Positions 54,758 to 63,979 of a stretch of DNA of 64,000 bases are shown here, in pieces; the first letter of the stretch is position 1, and each line of letters begins with the position of its first letter. This DNA is from an uncultured Rubrobacteraceae bacterium (GTDB lineage: Bacteria > Actinomycetota > Rubrobacteria > Rubrobacterales > Rubrobacteraceae): the NCBI GenBank assembly GCA_902806065.1, contig CADCVE010000001.1, forward strand, positions 186,001 to 250,000. The letters run 5' to 3'. The notes beneath the pieces were generated by a model that did not search any database, was not told the DNA's origin, and was given only the letters and a program-made list of their open reading frames with translations. The position numbers and the translations under genes were made by a program.

Positions 54758-55321
54758 CTACAGCAACCCTCGTGGGGTGAAGAACGGGGTCCGATCACCA
54801 TAGGAGGAGGCGTTGACGACGCAGCCTTCGGGCCTGAGGAGGGCCACCACTCTGTCGAAGAACGGCGGCATGTTGAGCATCGTGATCAGGTCGAATCCCT
54901 CTTCCTCCTCAAAGCTCGCGATGTCGGCCACAAGGAAACACACTCGGCTGCTCAGGTCCGCCGCCCTGGCGCTTGCCTGCGCGACCATCTCCCCAGAAAC
55001 GTCTATCCCGACGACCTCGGCGTCCGGGTAGCGATCGGCCAGCTCGAGGGCCGCCGCGCCCGTGCCGGTGCCGATGTCGAGGATTCGGACCGGCCTGGCT
55101 GGGAGCCGATCGAGCGCGGCCTGCAGCGGCATCAGGTATTCGGCTGAGTCCGAGCGGACACGCTCGTCCCAGCCGGCCGCGACCGAGTCGAAGAACATCC
55201 GCACCGGTCCACGGAAGAGCCGCCAGCTCCAGGGAAAGCGGGCGACCGCGGAGTTGACCGCTCGGCCGAGGGCGCGGATCAGCGGACCCGGCCCGCTCCG
55301 GGCACCGGGCTCCGCCGTCAT
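54758..55321 (-). CDS. class I SAM-dependent methyltransferase
   Basis: VRILDIGTGTGAAALELADRYPDAEVVGIDVSGEM. Confidence 0.87.
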   Translation of the reverse strand: MTAEPGARSGPGPLIRALGRAVNSAVARFPWSWRLFRGPVRMFFDSVAAGWDERVRSDSAEYLMPLQAALDRLPARPVRILDIGTGTGAAALELADRYPDAEVVGIDVSGEMVAQASARAADLSSRVCFLVADIASFEEEEGFDLITMLNMPPFFDRVVALLRPEGCVVNASSYGDRTPFFTPRGLL

Positions 55322-55953
55322 GTTCCGGCTCCGTTCACGCCGAGGGCGCAGACCACCGCCGCGGGCTTCAACCTCATGGTCTCCAGCCGCACTTCGGTGA
55401 ACCTCGCTCGGATAAGGGCCACTGCGATATCGCGCCCCATGGCGGCAGACGTCTCGTCCGTGGCGCCCGGCCCCCGCGGCTGATAGACCACGGCGATCAG
55501 GCCGCCGGGCCGCAGCAGACGGCGGAGCTCCGCGAGGCGCGTGACGGGCTCACTCCAGAACATATTCGTGTTAACGGTCAGGATCTTGTCGAACAGCGCG
55601 TCGAAGGCGGGCAGCTCGTCGACGGTGCCGAGCCGCAGGTCAACCACTCCGCGCCGGAGGCCGTCGGCATTGCGCCTCCTCGCCCGGCGCAGCATCAGCT
55701 CTGAGTGATCGATACCGCACACATACCCCTCCGCCGCGATGCGGCTGAGTTCCCGTATCGCGATGCCCGGACCGAAGCCGAGCTCTAACACTCGATCGTC
55801 ACTCCGCACATCGAGCAGGGAGACTGCCCACGTGTTCCGTCTGCGGTTCGAAGGGCGGTGTGCCATGAGCAGGCCCGCTGCGCGGCCCCGCAAGCCGGTC
55901 GGGCGCCCGAACTGGGCGCGGATGGCGTCGATCGCTCTCTGTCTCAACTGCAT
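55318..55953 (-). CDS. class I SAM-dependent methyltransferase
   Basis: DRVLELGFGPGIAIRELSRIAAEGYVCGIDHSELML; ATG at 55953 with AAGGAGGT SD; overlaps the downstream methyltransferase by 4 bp. Confidence 0.87.
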   Translation of the reverse strand: MQLRQRAIDAIRAQFGRPTGLRGRAAGLLMAHRPSNRRRNTWAVSLLDVRSDDRVLELGFGPGIAIRELSRIAAEGYVCGIDHSELMLRRARRRNADGLRRGVVDLRLGTVDELPAFDALFDKILTVNTNMFWSEPVTRLAELRRLLRPGGLIAVVYQPRGPGATDETSAAMGRDIAVALIRARFTEVRLETMRLKPAAVVCALGVNGAGT

Positions 55954-55993
55954 TCGCTTGACCTCCTTGACCTCTCGTCGTCGCGTGTGGATA

Positions 55994-56024
55994 AATGTAC
56001 AAGTTGAAGCGCACTTCAAGTCAA
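55994..56024 (-). promoter_or_regulatory. MerR-type promoter/operator with 19-bp spacer
   Basis: Minus strand TTGACT-N19-TACATT with dyad TTGAAG-N4-CTTCAA (56004-56019) inside the spacer, between a merR-family gene and a divergent methyltransferase. Confidence 0.65.
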
Positions 56025-56034
56025 GGGGACGCTC

Positions 56035-56448
56035 ATGCTGGAGAACGGCCTGATACCGATTGGAGGACTGGCTCGCCGCACCGGAGTGGCGACTTCGGCG
56101 CTCCGTTACTACGAACGGATTGGCCTACTGTCTCCCGCCGAGCGTGTTGGCCAACGGAGGCATTACCCGCCCTCGAGCGCGGAGCGCGTCGCGCTAATTC
56201 GCCTCTGCCAGGACGCCGGGTTCACGCTCGCAGAGATCGGTCAGCTGCTCGATGGCTGGAGCCGGGCCTGGGGTCGCTTGGCCGAGCGCAAGATCGCAGA
56301 GCTCGACGCCCGTATCGCGGACGCCCAGCGGGCGAAGAAGCTGATCACGCACGCGCTCGAATGTCCCCATCGTGACCTTTTCGCCTGCCCCAATTTCCGC
56401 TCCGCGCTCGAGGCTCACCTCGAGCATCCCGGTAGCCCGCACCGGTAG
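56035..56448 (+). CDS. MerR family transcriptional regulator
   Basis: IPIGGLARRTGVATSALRYYERIGLLSPAERVGQRRHYPPSSAERVALIRLCQDAGFTLAEI. Confidence 0.92.
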   Translation: MLENGLIPIGGLARRTGVATSALRYYERIGLLSPAERVGQRRHYPPSSAERVALIRLCQDAGFTLAEIGQLLDGWSRAWGRLAERKIAELDARIADAQRAKKLITHALECPHRDLFACPNFRSALEAHLEHPGSPHR

Positions 56449-56598
56449 CAGGCGGCTTCGGGGCGACGCACTGAAGGGTAGCGACAACGCGCTTCCGCTC
56501 TCGCGTCCTAGCGAGCATCTTTGCGATACGCGCATCAATCACACAACAGTACGGTGTTTCGGTAGGCAGATGCGAGACCAATTGCTCATGCAGTCCAG

Positions 56599-56620
56599 CT
56601 ACTCGCCCCGGGGCGAGTAG
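56599..56620. repeat. Perfect 22-bp palindrome
   Basis: ctactcgccccggggcgagtag. Confidence 0.85.
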
Positions 56621-56670
56621 TGTTCCCGGTGAAGCCGGGAGATGGTGGCTATGTTCCCCTCGCCTACGAA

Positions 56671-56820
56671 CTGACAACGCCCCGAAGGGCCGCTTCTCCG
56701 CCACGGTGGGAGAGGAGCCAGAGGTCGAGGTGGAGCTAGTCTAGTGGCAGGGCGCTTCGCCCTGCTCACTGGCCTGTGAGCAGTTGTGGGGCTTCTCGGA
56801 AGCGTGTAGCACGTTAGCTT
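56671..56820 (+). repeat. Decayed repeat copy B (TDNAPKGRFSATVGEEPEVEVELV*)
   Basis: Homologous to copies A and C in coding tail and in 3' flank (gcttcgccctgctcac; gtggggcttctcggaagcgtgtag). Confidence 0.6.
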
Positions 56821-56918
56821 AGGATACTGTTTCGAAGTGTGCCGCCTGCTTCGCAGAAGAGCCAAGCACAGCGCACCCGAGTAGCGAGGAAAGCCGTAAT
56901 GTGGGGCACCTTCACCCT

Positions 56919-57527
56919 TCAGAGCCAGCCTTTCTTTTCAGCGAGGCGCGCCGCCTCCACCCGGTTGCGCGTCCCGAGCTTCTTGATCGCCATGGAGAGG
57001 TAGTTGCGTACGGTGCCTTTGGAGAGGTGCAGTTTAGCCGCCACGTCCCCTATCGTCGCTCCGTCCGCGGACGCGAAGAGCACGTCGCGTTCCCGGTCGG
57101 TGAGGGGGTTGCCGACCTCGCTGAGGGCCGACGCGGCCAGGGCGGGATCTACCATCCACTCCCCTTCCACCACCCGGCGGATGGCGATGGCTAGTTTGGA
57201 AGCCGGGGCATCCTTAAGCAGGAAGCCCCGAGCGCCGCTCTCCATCGCCCGCTTGAGGTAGCCTGCGCGCCCAAACGTGGTCAGAATGATCACGCGGCAT
57301 GAAGGAAGACAATCCCCCAGCTCTGCCGCGGCACCAAGCCCGTCCCCGCCCGGCATCTCGATATCCAGGAGCGCCACGTCCGGCAGGGCGGCTAGGGCGG
57401 CTGGGAGGACCTCGTCCCCACGCGACACCTCAGCGACGATCTCGATGTCTTCCTCCAGCGAAAGCAGGGCGGACAAGGCCCCGCGAACCATCGCCTGGTC
57501 CTCGGCTAGGAGGACGCGGATAGTCAA
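56919..57527 (-). CDS. LuxR/NarL-family response regulator
   Basis: VALLDIEMPGGDGLGAAAEL receiver; NPLTDRERDVLFASADGATIGDVAAKLHLSKGTVRNYLSMAIKKLG HTH. Confidence 0.93.
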   Translation of the reverse strand: MTIRVLLAEDQAMVRGALSALLSLEEDIEIVAEVSRGDEVLPAALAALPDVALLDIEMPGGDGLGAAAELGDCLPSCRVIILTTFGRAGYLKRAMESGARGFLLKDAPASKLAIAIRRVVEGEWMVDPALAASALSEVGNPLTDRERDVLFASADGATIGDVAAKLHLSKGTVRNYLSMAIKKLGTRNRVEAARLAEKKGWL

Positions 57528-58837
57528 CGCCCGTCCTCGCGTACGCCGCTTTCTCGGAGTGGCAGACTCACGCGCAGTCTAAAGCCCCCGCCTGGGAGCG
57601 GACCCGCTTGGAAACTCGCTCCGGCGAACCCAGCGACGCGCTCAGAGAGGCCGGAGAGGCCGCTGCCCCCAGCCGAACCTTCGGTGCCAGACCCAGCTGT
57701 CCCATCTCGGGACGGGAAGAGACCGCGCCCGTCGTCGCTTACCGCAGCGCGGACCTCCCCAGCCTCTCCATTTTCGCCGTCTTGGCGCGCGAGCTGGATG
57801 TCGCAGTGGCGCGCACGGCTGTGGCGGATCACATTCGTCGCCCCTTCGCGCACCGTCCAGGCCAGCATGGCCTCCATCGACTTCGGCAGCAGGCCGACGG
57901 AGTTCTCGATTCGGCAGTCGATGCCGGCGGCTTCGAGCATCTCCCTGGCCCCGATAAGCTCCTCGCCAAGGTTCGCCTGTCGGTAGCCTGAGACCGCCTC
58001 GCGCACTTCGCGCAGCGCCCCGCGCGCGATGTCCTGGATGTCGCGGACCTCCGCAACGGCCCTGTGCGTCTCCGAAGCGTCGGGCAGGAGTCGGTCGGCC
58101 AACTCGCTCTTGAGCGAGATCGAGGAGAGGCTGTGGCCGAGCAGGTCGTGCAGGTCTCGTGCGAAGCGCAAACGCTCCTTGGCTACCGCCTCGGCCACCG
58201 CCAACTGCGCGATCTCTCTTCGTGCCGCTTGCAGCTCGCGGACCGTTGTCACAAGCCGGCTCACGGCGATCATGCCGATCCCGAGCAACGGGAAAGGGAC
58301 AATGTTGGTCCAGGCCGTCGCGAGTGTGTCCCATCCCACCTGGACCGCGTAGACCACGCCCACCACGACTGTGGTAGCGGAGACCATCCAGGCCGCTTTG
58401 CGCGTGGGGAGCGTTACCGCCGCTGCTATCACGACGTACATAAAGCGGTAGGGGATACCTCTTCCGTACGCGAGCTCGATGTACAGTGCGAGGACCGCCA
58501 TAGCCAGGAGCAGACCGATCCGAACCCGCAGTTCCCGGGGCGTCAAGCCGGCCGTGGGAAACGGGTAGCGAAGCATAAGCCAGAGGAAGAACGAGATGAA
58601 GGCCGCCAGCGAAGTCAGCAACGCCAGCCACTGGAGCGGGGAGAGATCGGTGGTCTGTAGCACCTGAATCACGAAACCAACAGGAAACAGCAGCCAGACC
58701 GCCGTAAAAAGTAGCCACCCGAAGGGGAGCAGCTTGTGCCGCGAGGTGTCGACGATCCCTGTAGAATCGCTGCTGACGGAGCTCGTAGGTTGTTCGCTAT
58801 CCGCTGACTGCGCCATCGTAGTCGGTTCCTGTGTCAA
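57524..58837 (-). CDS. Sensor histidine kinase (HisKA_3 / DesK-like)
   Basis: ERLRFARDLHDLLGHSLSSISLKSELADRLL, REGATNVIRHSRA, VSDDGRGLF. Confidence 0.92.
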   Translation of the reverse strand: MTQEPTTMAQSADSEQPTSSVSSDSTGIVDTSRHKLLPFGWLLFTAVWLLFPVGFVIQVLQTTDLSPLQWLALLTSLAAFISFFLWLMLRYPFPTAGLTPRELRVRIGLLLAMAVLALYIELAYGRGIPYRFMYVVIAAAVTLPTRKAAWMVSATTVVVGVVYAVQVGWDTLATAWTNIVPFPLLGIGMIAVSRLVTTVRELQAARREIAQLAVAEAVAKERLRFARDLHDLLGHSLSSISLKSELADRLLPDASETHRAVAEVRDIQDIARGALREVREAVSGYRQANLGEELIGAREMLEAAGIDCRIENSVGLLPKSMEAMLAWTVREGATNVIRHSRARHCDIQLARQDGENGEAGEVRAAVSDDGRGLFPSRDGTAGSGTEGSAGGSGLSGLSERVAGFAGASFQAGPLPGGGFRLRVSLPLRESGVREDGR

Positions 58838-58885
58838 GCTAACACTACGAGTATACGCGGCAGCGCGTCTTCAGACCGCGTAACC

Positions 58886-59707
58886 TCACGTCACGTCCCG
58901 CCTTTGTAGCGCGACGCTGGCTATCAGGACGAAGACGACGGCGTAGGCTACGAGCACGATCGTCGCTTGAGTACCGTCCACGGCGGTGTTCACTCCCGGC
59001 GCGTCGCTTCTTCCGCCTAGCGCCGAGACGAGTGACCCCGCGTTCACCCCGGGTAGTCCTACTTGCAGCGTATCTGCGAAGTCGAGAAGTGCCGCAGCTA
59101 CGTTAACGATCAAGTTCTCTATGCCCAGAATCCATACTACCCCGAGCCCGATAGGCATCGCCATCCCCTTGAACAAGAACGCGAGCATCGCGCCGAGCAG
59201 GCACCACGTCATGAGGATAAGCCAGCCCGAGGCGACTCCCCGCGCCAACTCGGACAGGGAAGGCCAGGCAATAGAATTCGACAGGCTCGTAGCTATCGTA
59301 TAGCTCGTAAGGGCACCAAGAGCGAAGATGGAGAGCACGATCGCGAGCACGGCAACTGCGAGCACGAGCAGCTCGCCCGCGAAGAAGGTCAGCCGGCGGG
59401 GACGTTGGATCAGCATGGTTTTCAGCGTCCCAAAGCTGTACTCGCTGCCGACCGAGAGCACACCTAAAGTAAGCGCGAGGGCGCCAGCAAATAAGGGGAA
59501 TCCCCCGATGGAGTTCGAGATCAGGTACTCCGGCATCGTGCTAGCCAGGATCTGCTCCGCTGCCCTCTCGTTGTCCGCGCTCAGGTAACCCGCGTAGGGC
59601 ACAAGGTAGTTGAATATCTGACTAAGGACCAGCGCTACGAGCAGCAGCCCCCACGCCGCGGGCCTCTTGTAGAGTTTCAACATCCCCGCCGAGAAACTAG
59701 CCAACAT
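58886..59707 (-). CDS. ABC transporter permease
   Basis: Six hydrophobic segments; FPLFAGALALTLGVLSVGSEYSFGTLKTMLIQRPRR. Confidence 0.85.
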   Translation of the reverse strand: MLASFSAGMLKLYKRPAAWGLLLVALVLSQIFNYLVPYAGYLSADNERAAEQILASTMPEYLISNSIGGFPLFAGALALTLGVLSVGSEYSFGTLKTMLIQRPRRLTFFAGELLVLAVAVLAIVLSIFALGALTSYTIATSLSNSIAWPSLSELARGVASGWLILMTWCLLGAMLAFLFKGMAMPIGLGVVWILGIENLIVNVAAALLDFADTLQVGLPGVNAGSLVSALGGRSDAPGVNTAVDGTQATIVLVAYAVVFVLIASVALQRRDVT

Positions 59708-60620
59708 GGCTCTCGCCTTTCTGGTCTGTCATCTCAAGGAATACTTCCTCAAGCGTGCCCTCTACGGGGCGCAGTTCGGTCACCTCAACCCCAGCGTCCA
59801 CCAGCTCCCGATTGATCCGCCCGGCGGTCACCGGGTCCACGTTTAGGCGGAGTGTGCCGTTCAGTACCTCCACCCGCTCTGCGCCGAGCAGTTGTTCAGC
59901 ACTTTGGCGGGCGTGATCCAACGGCTTTGCCCCTACTAGGAGTGCCCCCTTACCGCGCAGTTTCTCCACCGTGCTCTCGGCGATCAGGCGTCCGCCGGAG
60001 ATGATGCCGACGCGGTCGCAGATCTGCTCGATCTCGCCGAGCAGATGGCTGGAGAGGAGCACCGTACGCTCGCCCGATCCCAGCCTGCGGATGAGATCTC
60101 GCATGTCCGCCATCCCGGCCGGGTCCAATCCGTTCGTCGGCTCATCAAGGATCAGTAGCTCCGGATCCTTTAGGAGCGCTGCAGCCACTCCGAGGCGCTG
60201 CTTCATGCCCAAAGAGTACGTCGCGAACTTGTCGCGAGCCCTGTGTGTTAGACCTACTAATCGGAGCACCTCTTCGATCCGTCTCTTCGGAACGCTCGCA
60301 TAACGGGCGACCACACGCAGGTTGTCCATTCCGGACAGGTAGGGGTAGAAGGCAGGCGACTCGACGAGTGCACCGACGCGTACCAGGCTTTCCGGATGCC
60401 CCGGCGAACGGCCCAACACGGTTGCCTTCCCCGAGGTGGGACGGATGAGCCCGAGCAGCATGCGCATGCACGTTGTCTTCCCCGCGCCGTTGGGACCAAG
60501 GAAACCATAGACCTCGCCCCTGCGTACCGTGAGACTTACTCGATCCACAGCCAAGATGCGCGAACCGTACCTCTTGGTGAGGTTCCTCGTCTCGACCAGC
60601 ACGCCTTCACTGTTCATCAT
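59697..60620 (-). CDS. ABC transporter ATP-binding protein
   Basis: GFLGPNGAGKTTCMRMLLGL, YSLGMKQRLGVAAALLKDPELLILDEPTNGLDP. Confidence 0.94.
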   Translation of the reverse strand: MMNSEGVLVETRNLTKRYGSRILAVDRVSLTVRRGEVYGFLGPNGAGKTTCMRMLLGLIRPTSGKATVLGRSPGHPESLVRVGALVESPAFYPYLSGMDNLRVVARYASVPKRRIEEVLRLVGLTHRARDKFATYSLGMKQRLGVAAALLKDPELLILDEPTNGLDPAGMADMRDLIRRLGSGERTVLLSSHLLGEIEQICDRVGIISGGRLIAESTVEKLRGKGALLVGAKPLDHARQSAEQLLGAERVEVLNGTLRLNVDPVTAGRINRELVDAGVEVTELRPVEGTLEEVFLEMTDQKGESHVG

Positions 60621-60688
60621 GCCTCCTTGCTCCCGCACGTGAGCGGGGACCTTCAACACGTCGCGCAGTAAATACCATCATGACTTCC

Positions 60689-61111
60689 TCATGACCGGGC
60701 CCGGTAGTTCTGACTAACGGCGACGATCCCGGTGATGACAACGACGATGACTGCCAGAAACTGGACCCAGGCGCCGATGAACACGCCCAACTGGCTCGGC
60801 TCAAGTAGGCTGAACACCGCGCCGCTAGCAAAGAACCCGACCAGTAGAAATAGGCCCACCACCACGCCGACGACCGGTATCCACCTCCACGGTGCGAAGG
60901 CAACCAGAGCGGCCGCCACCAAAAGGATGACGAGACCTGGCGGGACCGTCGGAACGTCAACCCCAGAAACGATCTGGATTACAAATCCAGCAGCCGCGAC
61001 AAGGAGGGCAGTCACCGTGAGCTGGCTTGCCCGGATCAACAAACTTCGCTGCTTAATCACTATTCTCCTATCCATATAGTCAGCGGCCCTGCAAAGAAGC
61101 CGATACTTCAT
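60689..61111 (-). CDS. Hypothetical membrane protein
   Basis: Four predicted TM segments. Confidence 0.6.
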   Translation of the reverse strand: MKYRLLCRAADYMDRRIVIKQRSLLIRASQLTVTALLVAAAGFVIQIVSGVDVPTVPPGLVILLVAAALVAFAPWRWIPVVGVVVGLFLLVGFFASGAVFSLLEPSQLGVFIGAWVQFLAVIVVVITGIVAVSQNYRARS

Positions 61112-61321
61112 CGGTTCTCTTGCCCACGAGTGTAGGGGCGCACTGTAAAGACTGGTAGTGAAGATCGTCGTGGATTCGGCATGACAAATGTCACAGGATG
61201 AGCCCTAGCTCAATCTTGCGTCCACGTTCAGTCGTCGCCGGCCCTGGCTAGGAGCCGGAGGTCGAGCTGGCGCTGGTGCAGCGGTCGGACGCTCGTGATC
61301 TCCCCTCTGCACTGTATGAAC

Positions 61322-61500
61322 GGACAACACCCCGAAGGTCCGCTTCTCCGCCACACTTCTCCGCTACGCTGGGCCAGGAGCCGGTAGTCGAGGTAGCGCT
61401 AGTCTAGCCGTTACACGTTTGCGCCCTGCTCACGGAACTGGCTGCAAGGGGTGTTTTGCGAACTTAGAGTGTAGGGGGTTCTCCGAAGCTGACATACCCC
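61322..61500 (+). repeat. Decayed repeat copy C (frame-disrupted; ..NTPKVRFSAT / HFSATLGQEPVVEVALV*)
   Basis: Shares cttctccgccac..., ggccaggagccggtagtcgaggtagcgctagtctag and gcgccctgctcac with copies A/B; partial tandem unit at about 61240-61292. Confidence 0.6.
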
Positions 61501-61867
61501 GGTCCTGTCCTCCGTAGAGCAGACATGCTGCTGTTGTTCTGGGTCGTCTGACCGGGGCCGGGCGAACTGCTTCCGGTGTAGCAGGCAGACTAGGACACAA
61601 ACCCCGTTACACTGGAGTGTCACGAGGTTGGCGGTAGTCTGCGGCGGTCTCCGCGTTCAGGCTGGTACTCGTGCCAAACTAGCCGCGAGCGCGACGTTGT
61701 GGCATCCTTCCCGTCTCACGGACTCACGGCGAGGGGGGAAGGTGGGCCGCGGCGAACACCGGAGAATCAAGCCGACCGATGCCTAGTAGCTCTTGCTCCC
61801 GCTTTTTTCGTGGCCGGAGCATCGGAACTCTGCTTCAGCCACGACTGGCAAGAATATCCGGCTCGGG

Positions 61868-61894
61868 TGTCACATCCGATTTGTGGCCGGTGTC
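61868..61894 (+). promoter_or_regulatory. Candidate ECF41-type promoter
   Basis: TGTCACA-N16-TGTC upstream of the CMD-ECF41 pair; recalled ECF41 consensus TGTCACA-N16/17-CGTC. Confidence 0.5.
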
Positions 61895-61924
61895 TCTATG
61901 CTGAGAGCAACTAGAGGAGAAATC

Positions 61925-62503
61925 ATGGTCAGCAGTACCCGGATCCCGAAGGCAGAGTTGACCGGCATCTACGGCGCGATGGTCAAGCGGATGTCCCGCA
62001 AGATGCTCGGCGACGTGGCCGAGCCGGTCGAGGTGGCGTGGCACAACCGTAAGGTGCTGAACTTCAGCTTCAGCATCGGTCGCAAGGCCCAGAAGTGGGA
62101 CCAGTGCGACGAGAACCTGAAGTCGTTTGCCCACATGGCGGTGGCCAGCTTGGTCGGCTGCAGTTTTTGCCTGGACCTCGGCTACTTCCAAGCCTATAAC
62201 GAGGGACTAGACGTGACCAAGGCGCGTGAGGTACCCCGGTGGCGTGAGTCCGACGTCTTCACGCCGCTGGAGCGGGACGTCATGGAGTACGCCGAGGCGA
62301 TGACGCAGACCCCGCCGACGGTCACTGACGAACTGTCGGCCAGGCTGCTGGAGGCGCTCGGCCCGGCCGCGCTGGTGGAGCTGACCATGTTCACTGCGCT
62401 GGCGAACCTGTATACCCGCTCCAACACTGCGATTGGCATTGAGTCGCAGGAGTTTTCGGCGGCATGTGACTTGAAGCCGCTCGCCGTAGCTTCGACGACA
62501 TGA
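61925..62503 (+). CDS. Carboxymuconolactone decarboxylase / AhpD-like protein
   Basis: SLVGCSFCLDLGYFQAYNEG (CxxC), ECF41-partner context. Confidence 0.88.
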   Translation: MVSSTRIPKAELTGIYGAMVKRMSRKMLGDVAEPVEVAWHNRKVLNFSFSIGRKAQKWDQCDENLKSFAHMAVASLVGCSFCLDLGYFQAYNEGLDVTKAREVPRWRESDVFTPLERDVMEYAEAMTQTPPTVTDELSARLLEALGPAALVELTMFTALANLYTRSNTAIGIESQEFSAACDLKPLAVASTT

Positions 62504-63369
62504 CCGACGACCCGTTCGTCACCCATCGCAGCCTGCTCTTCACTGTCGCCTACGAGATGCTCGGCTCGGCCGCCGACGCTGAGGACGTGGTCCAGGAGAC
62601 TTGGCTGCGGTGGGTCGACGTCGACCGCGCCGAGGTGCGGGCCCCGCGAGCCTACCTGGTGCGGATCGTCACCCGGCAGGCGCTCAACCGGCTGCGGACG
62701 CTGGCGCGGCGGCGCGAGGAGTACGTCGGGGAGTGGCTGCCCGAGCCACTGCTCACCAGTCCCGACGTGGCCGAGGACGTCGAGTTCGCCGAGAGCGTCT
62801 CGATCGCGATGCTAACCGTGCTGGAGACCCTCGCGCCTGCCGAACGGGCGGTCTTCGTCCTGCGCGAGGTCTTCGACCTGCCTTACGCCGACATCTCCGC
62901 AGCGGTCGACAAGACGCCGGCAGCGGTCAGGCAGATCGCTCACCGGGCCCGGGAGCACGTGGCCGCGCGGCGGCCACGGATACAGGTCGATCGTGCCGAG
63001 CACCAGCAGGTGGTCGATCGGTTCCTGGCGGCGCTGCGGACCGGTGATCTCCAGGTGCTACTCGACGTGCTCGCACCCGACGTGGTGCTTGTCGCGGACG
63101 GTGGCGGCGAGGTGGCCGCTGCCCGGCGTCCGATGGTGGGCAGGGACCGGGTGGCGACCCTCCTCTCCCGCTTCAAGACGGTCGCGCCGGGTGCGGTGGT
63201 CGGCACTGTGTGGATGAACGGTGCGCCCGCCGGCCGAATTGACCTCGCTGGCGAGCTCAACACGGCGGTCAGCCTGGTGGTCACGGCCGGCCGGATCACC
63301 CGCATCTACGCGATCCGCAACCCGCACAAGCTCGCTCGACTGGACGAAGAGGTCACGCTCAGCCGCTAA
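62500..63369 (+). CDS. ECF41-type sigma factor with C-terminal SnoaL-like domain
   Basis: Sigma2/sigma4 regions, GEWLPEPLL linker motif, C-terminal SnoaL-like domain with IRNPHKLARL. Confidence 0.9.
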   Translation: MTDDPFVTHRSLLFTVAYEMLGSAADAEDVVQETWLRWVDVDRAEVRAPRAYLVRIVTRQALNRLRTLARRREEYVGEWLPEPLLTSPDVAEDVEFAESVSIAMLTVLETLAPAERAVFVLREVFDLPYADISAAVDKTPAAVRQIAHRAREHVAARRPRIQVDRAEHQQVVDRFLAALRTGDLQVLLDVLAPDVVLVADGGGEVAAARRPMVGRDRVATLLSRFKTVAPGAVVGTVWMNGAPAGRIDLAGELNTAVSLVVTAGRITRIYAIRNPHKLARLDEEVTLSR

Positions 63370-63413
63370 CTGCCGTCGCTGCCGACCCGGCCGGTCCGGG
63401 GGCGGCATACCCA

Positions 63414-63941
63414 GTGCCGGTCCGCTGTTGCACCACCGTCAACGGGTACGGTGCAGTGGCGAACTCCGGTGCGACGTGGTATATCGCGAAGGTGACCAGC
63501 AGACCCGCCGCAGCGCATCACCTGCGCAACCTCGCGCGACTGCGCCGCGTTCGCGACCGGATCGACCGGGAGTACGCGCAGCCGCTGGACGTCGAGGCAC
63601 TCGCCCGCAGCGCGCACATGTCGGCCGGGCACCTCAGCCGCCAATTCCGACTCGCCTATGGCGAGTCGCCGTACGCCTATCTGATGACGCGGCGCATCGA
63701 GCGCGCGATGGCGCTGCTGCGTCGTGGCGACCTCAGCGTCACCGAGATCTGCTTCGCGGTCGGCTGCTCGTCGATGGGCACCTTCAGCAGTCGCTTCACC
63801 GAACTCGTCGGTGTGCCGCCCAGCGTCTATCGGCGCCGGGCGGCGCGCTCCACGGCGGGGATGCCGTCCTGCGTGGCGAAACAAGTGACCAGACCGGTCA
63901 GGAATCGAGAAGTGCCGGCCCCCGAGCCGCACGTAGAATGA
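63414..63941 (+). CDS. AraC family transcriptional regulator
   Basis: LARSAHMSAGHLSRQFRLAYGESPYAYLMTRRIERAMALL ... CSSMGTFSSRFTELVGVPPSVYRR. Confidence 0.92.
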   Translation: MPVRCCTTVNGYGAVANSGATWYIAKVTSRPAAAHHLRNLARLRRVRDRIDREYAQPLDVEALARSAHMSAGHLSRQFRLAYGESPYAYLMTRRIERAMALLRRGDLSVTEICFAVGCSSMGTFSSRFTELVGVPPSVYRRRAARSTAGMPSCVAKQVTRPVRNREVPAPEPHVE

Positions 63942-63979
63942 CTGCCATGGACACCATTCGAGAGAGGAGAATGATTGCC

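Noticed and set aside
57642-58718. 358-aa minus-strand ORF overlapping the histidine kinase
   Set aside because: Alternative frame of the kinase gene, Arg/Gly/Pro-rich composition typical of a shadow frame
61188-61230. Another ECF41-like motif TGTCACA...CGTC at ~61.19 kb
   Set aside because: Spacing between TGTCACA and the next CGTC is about 23 bp, too long, and it lies 700 bp from the gene
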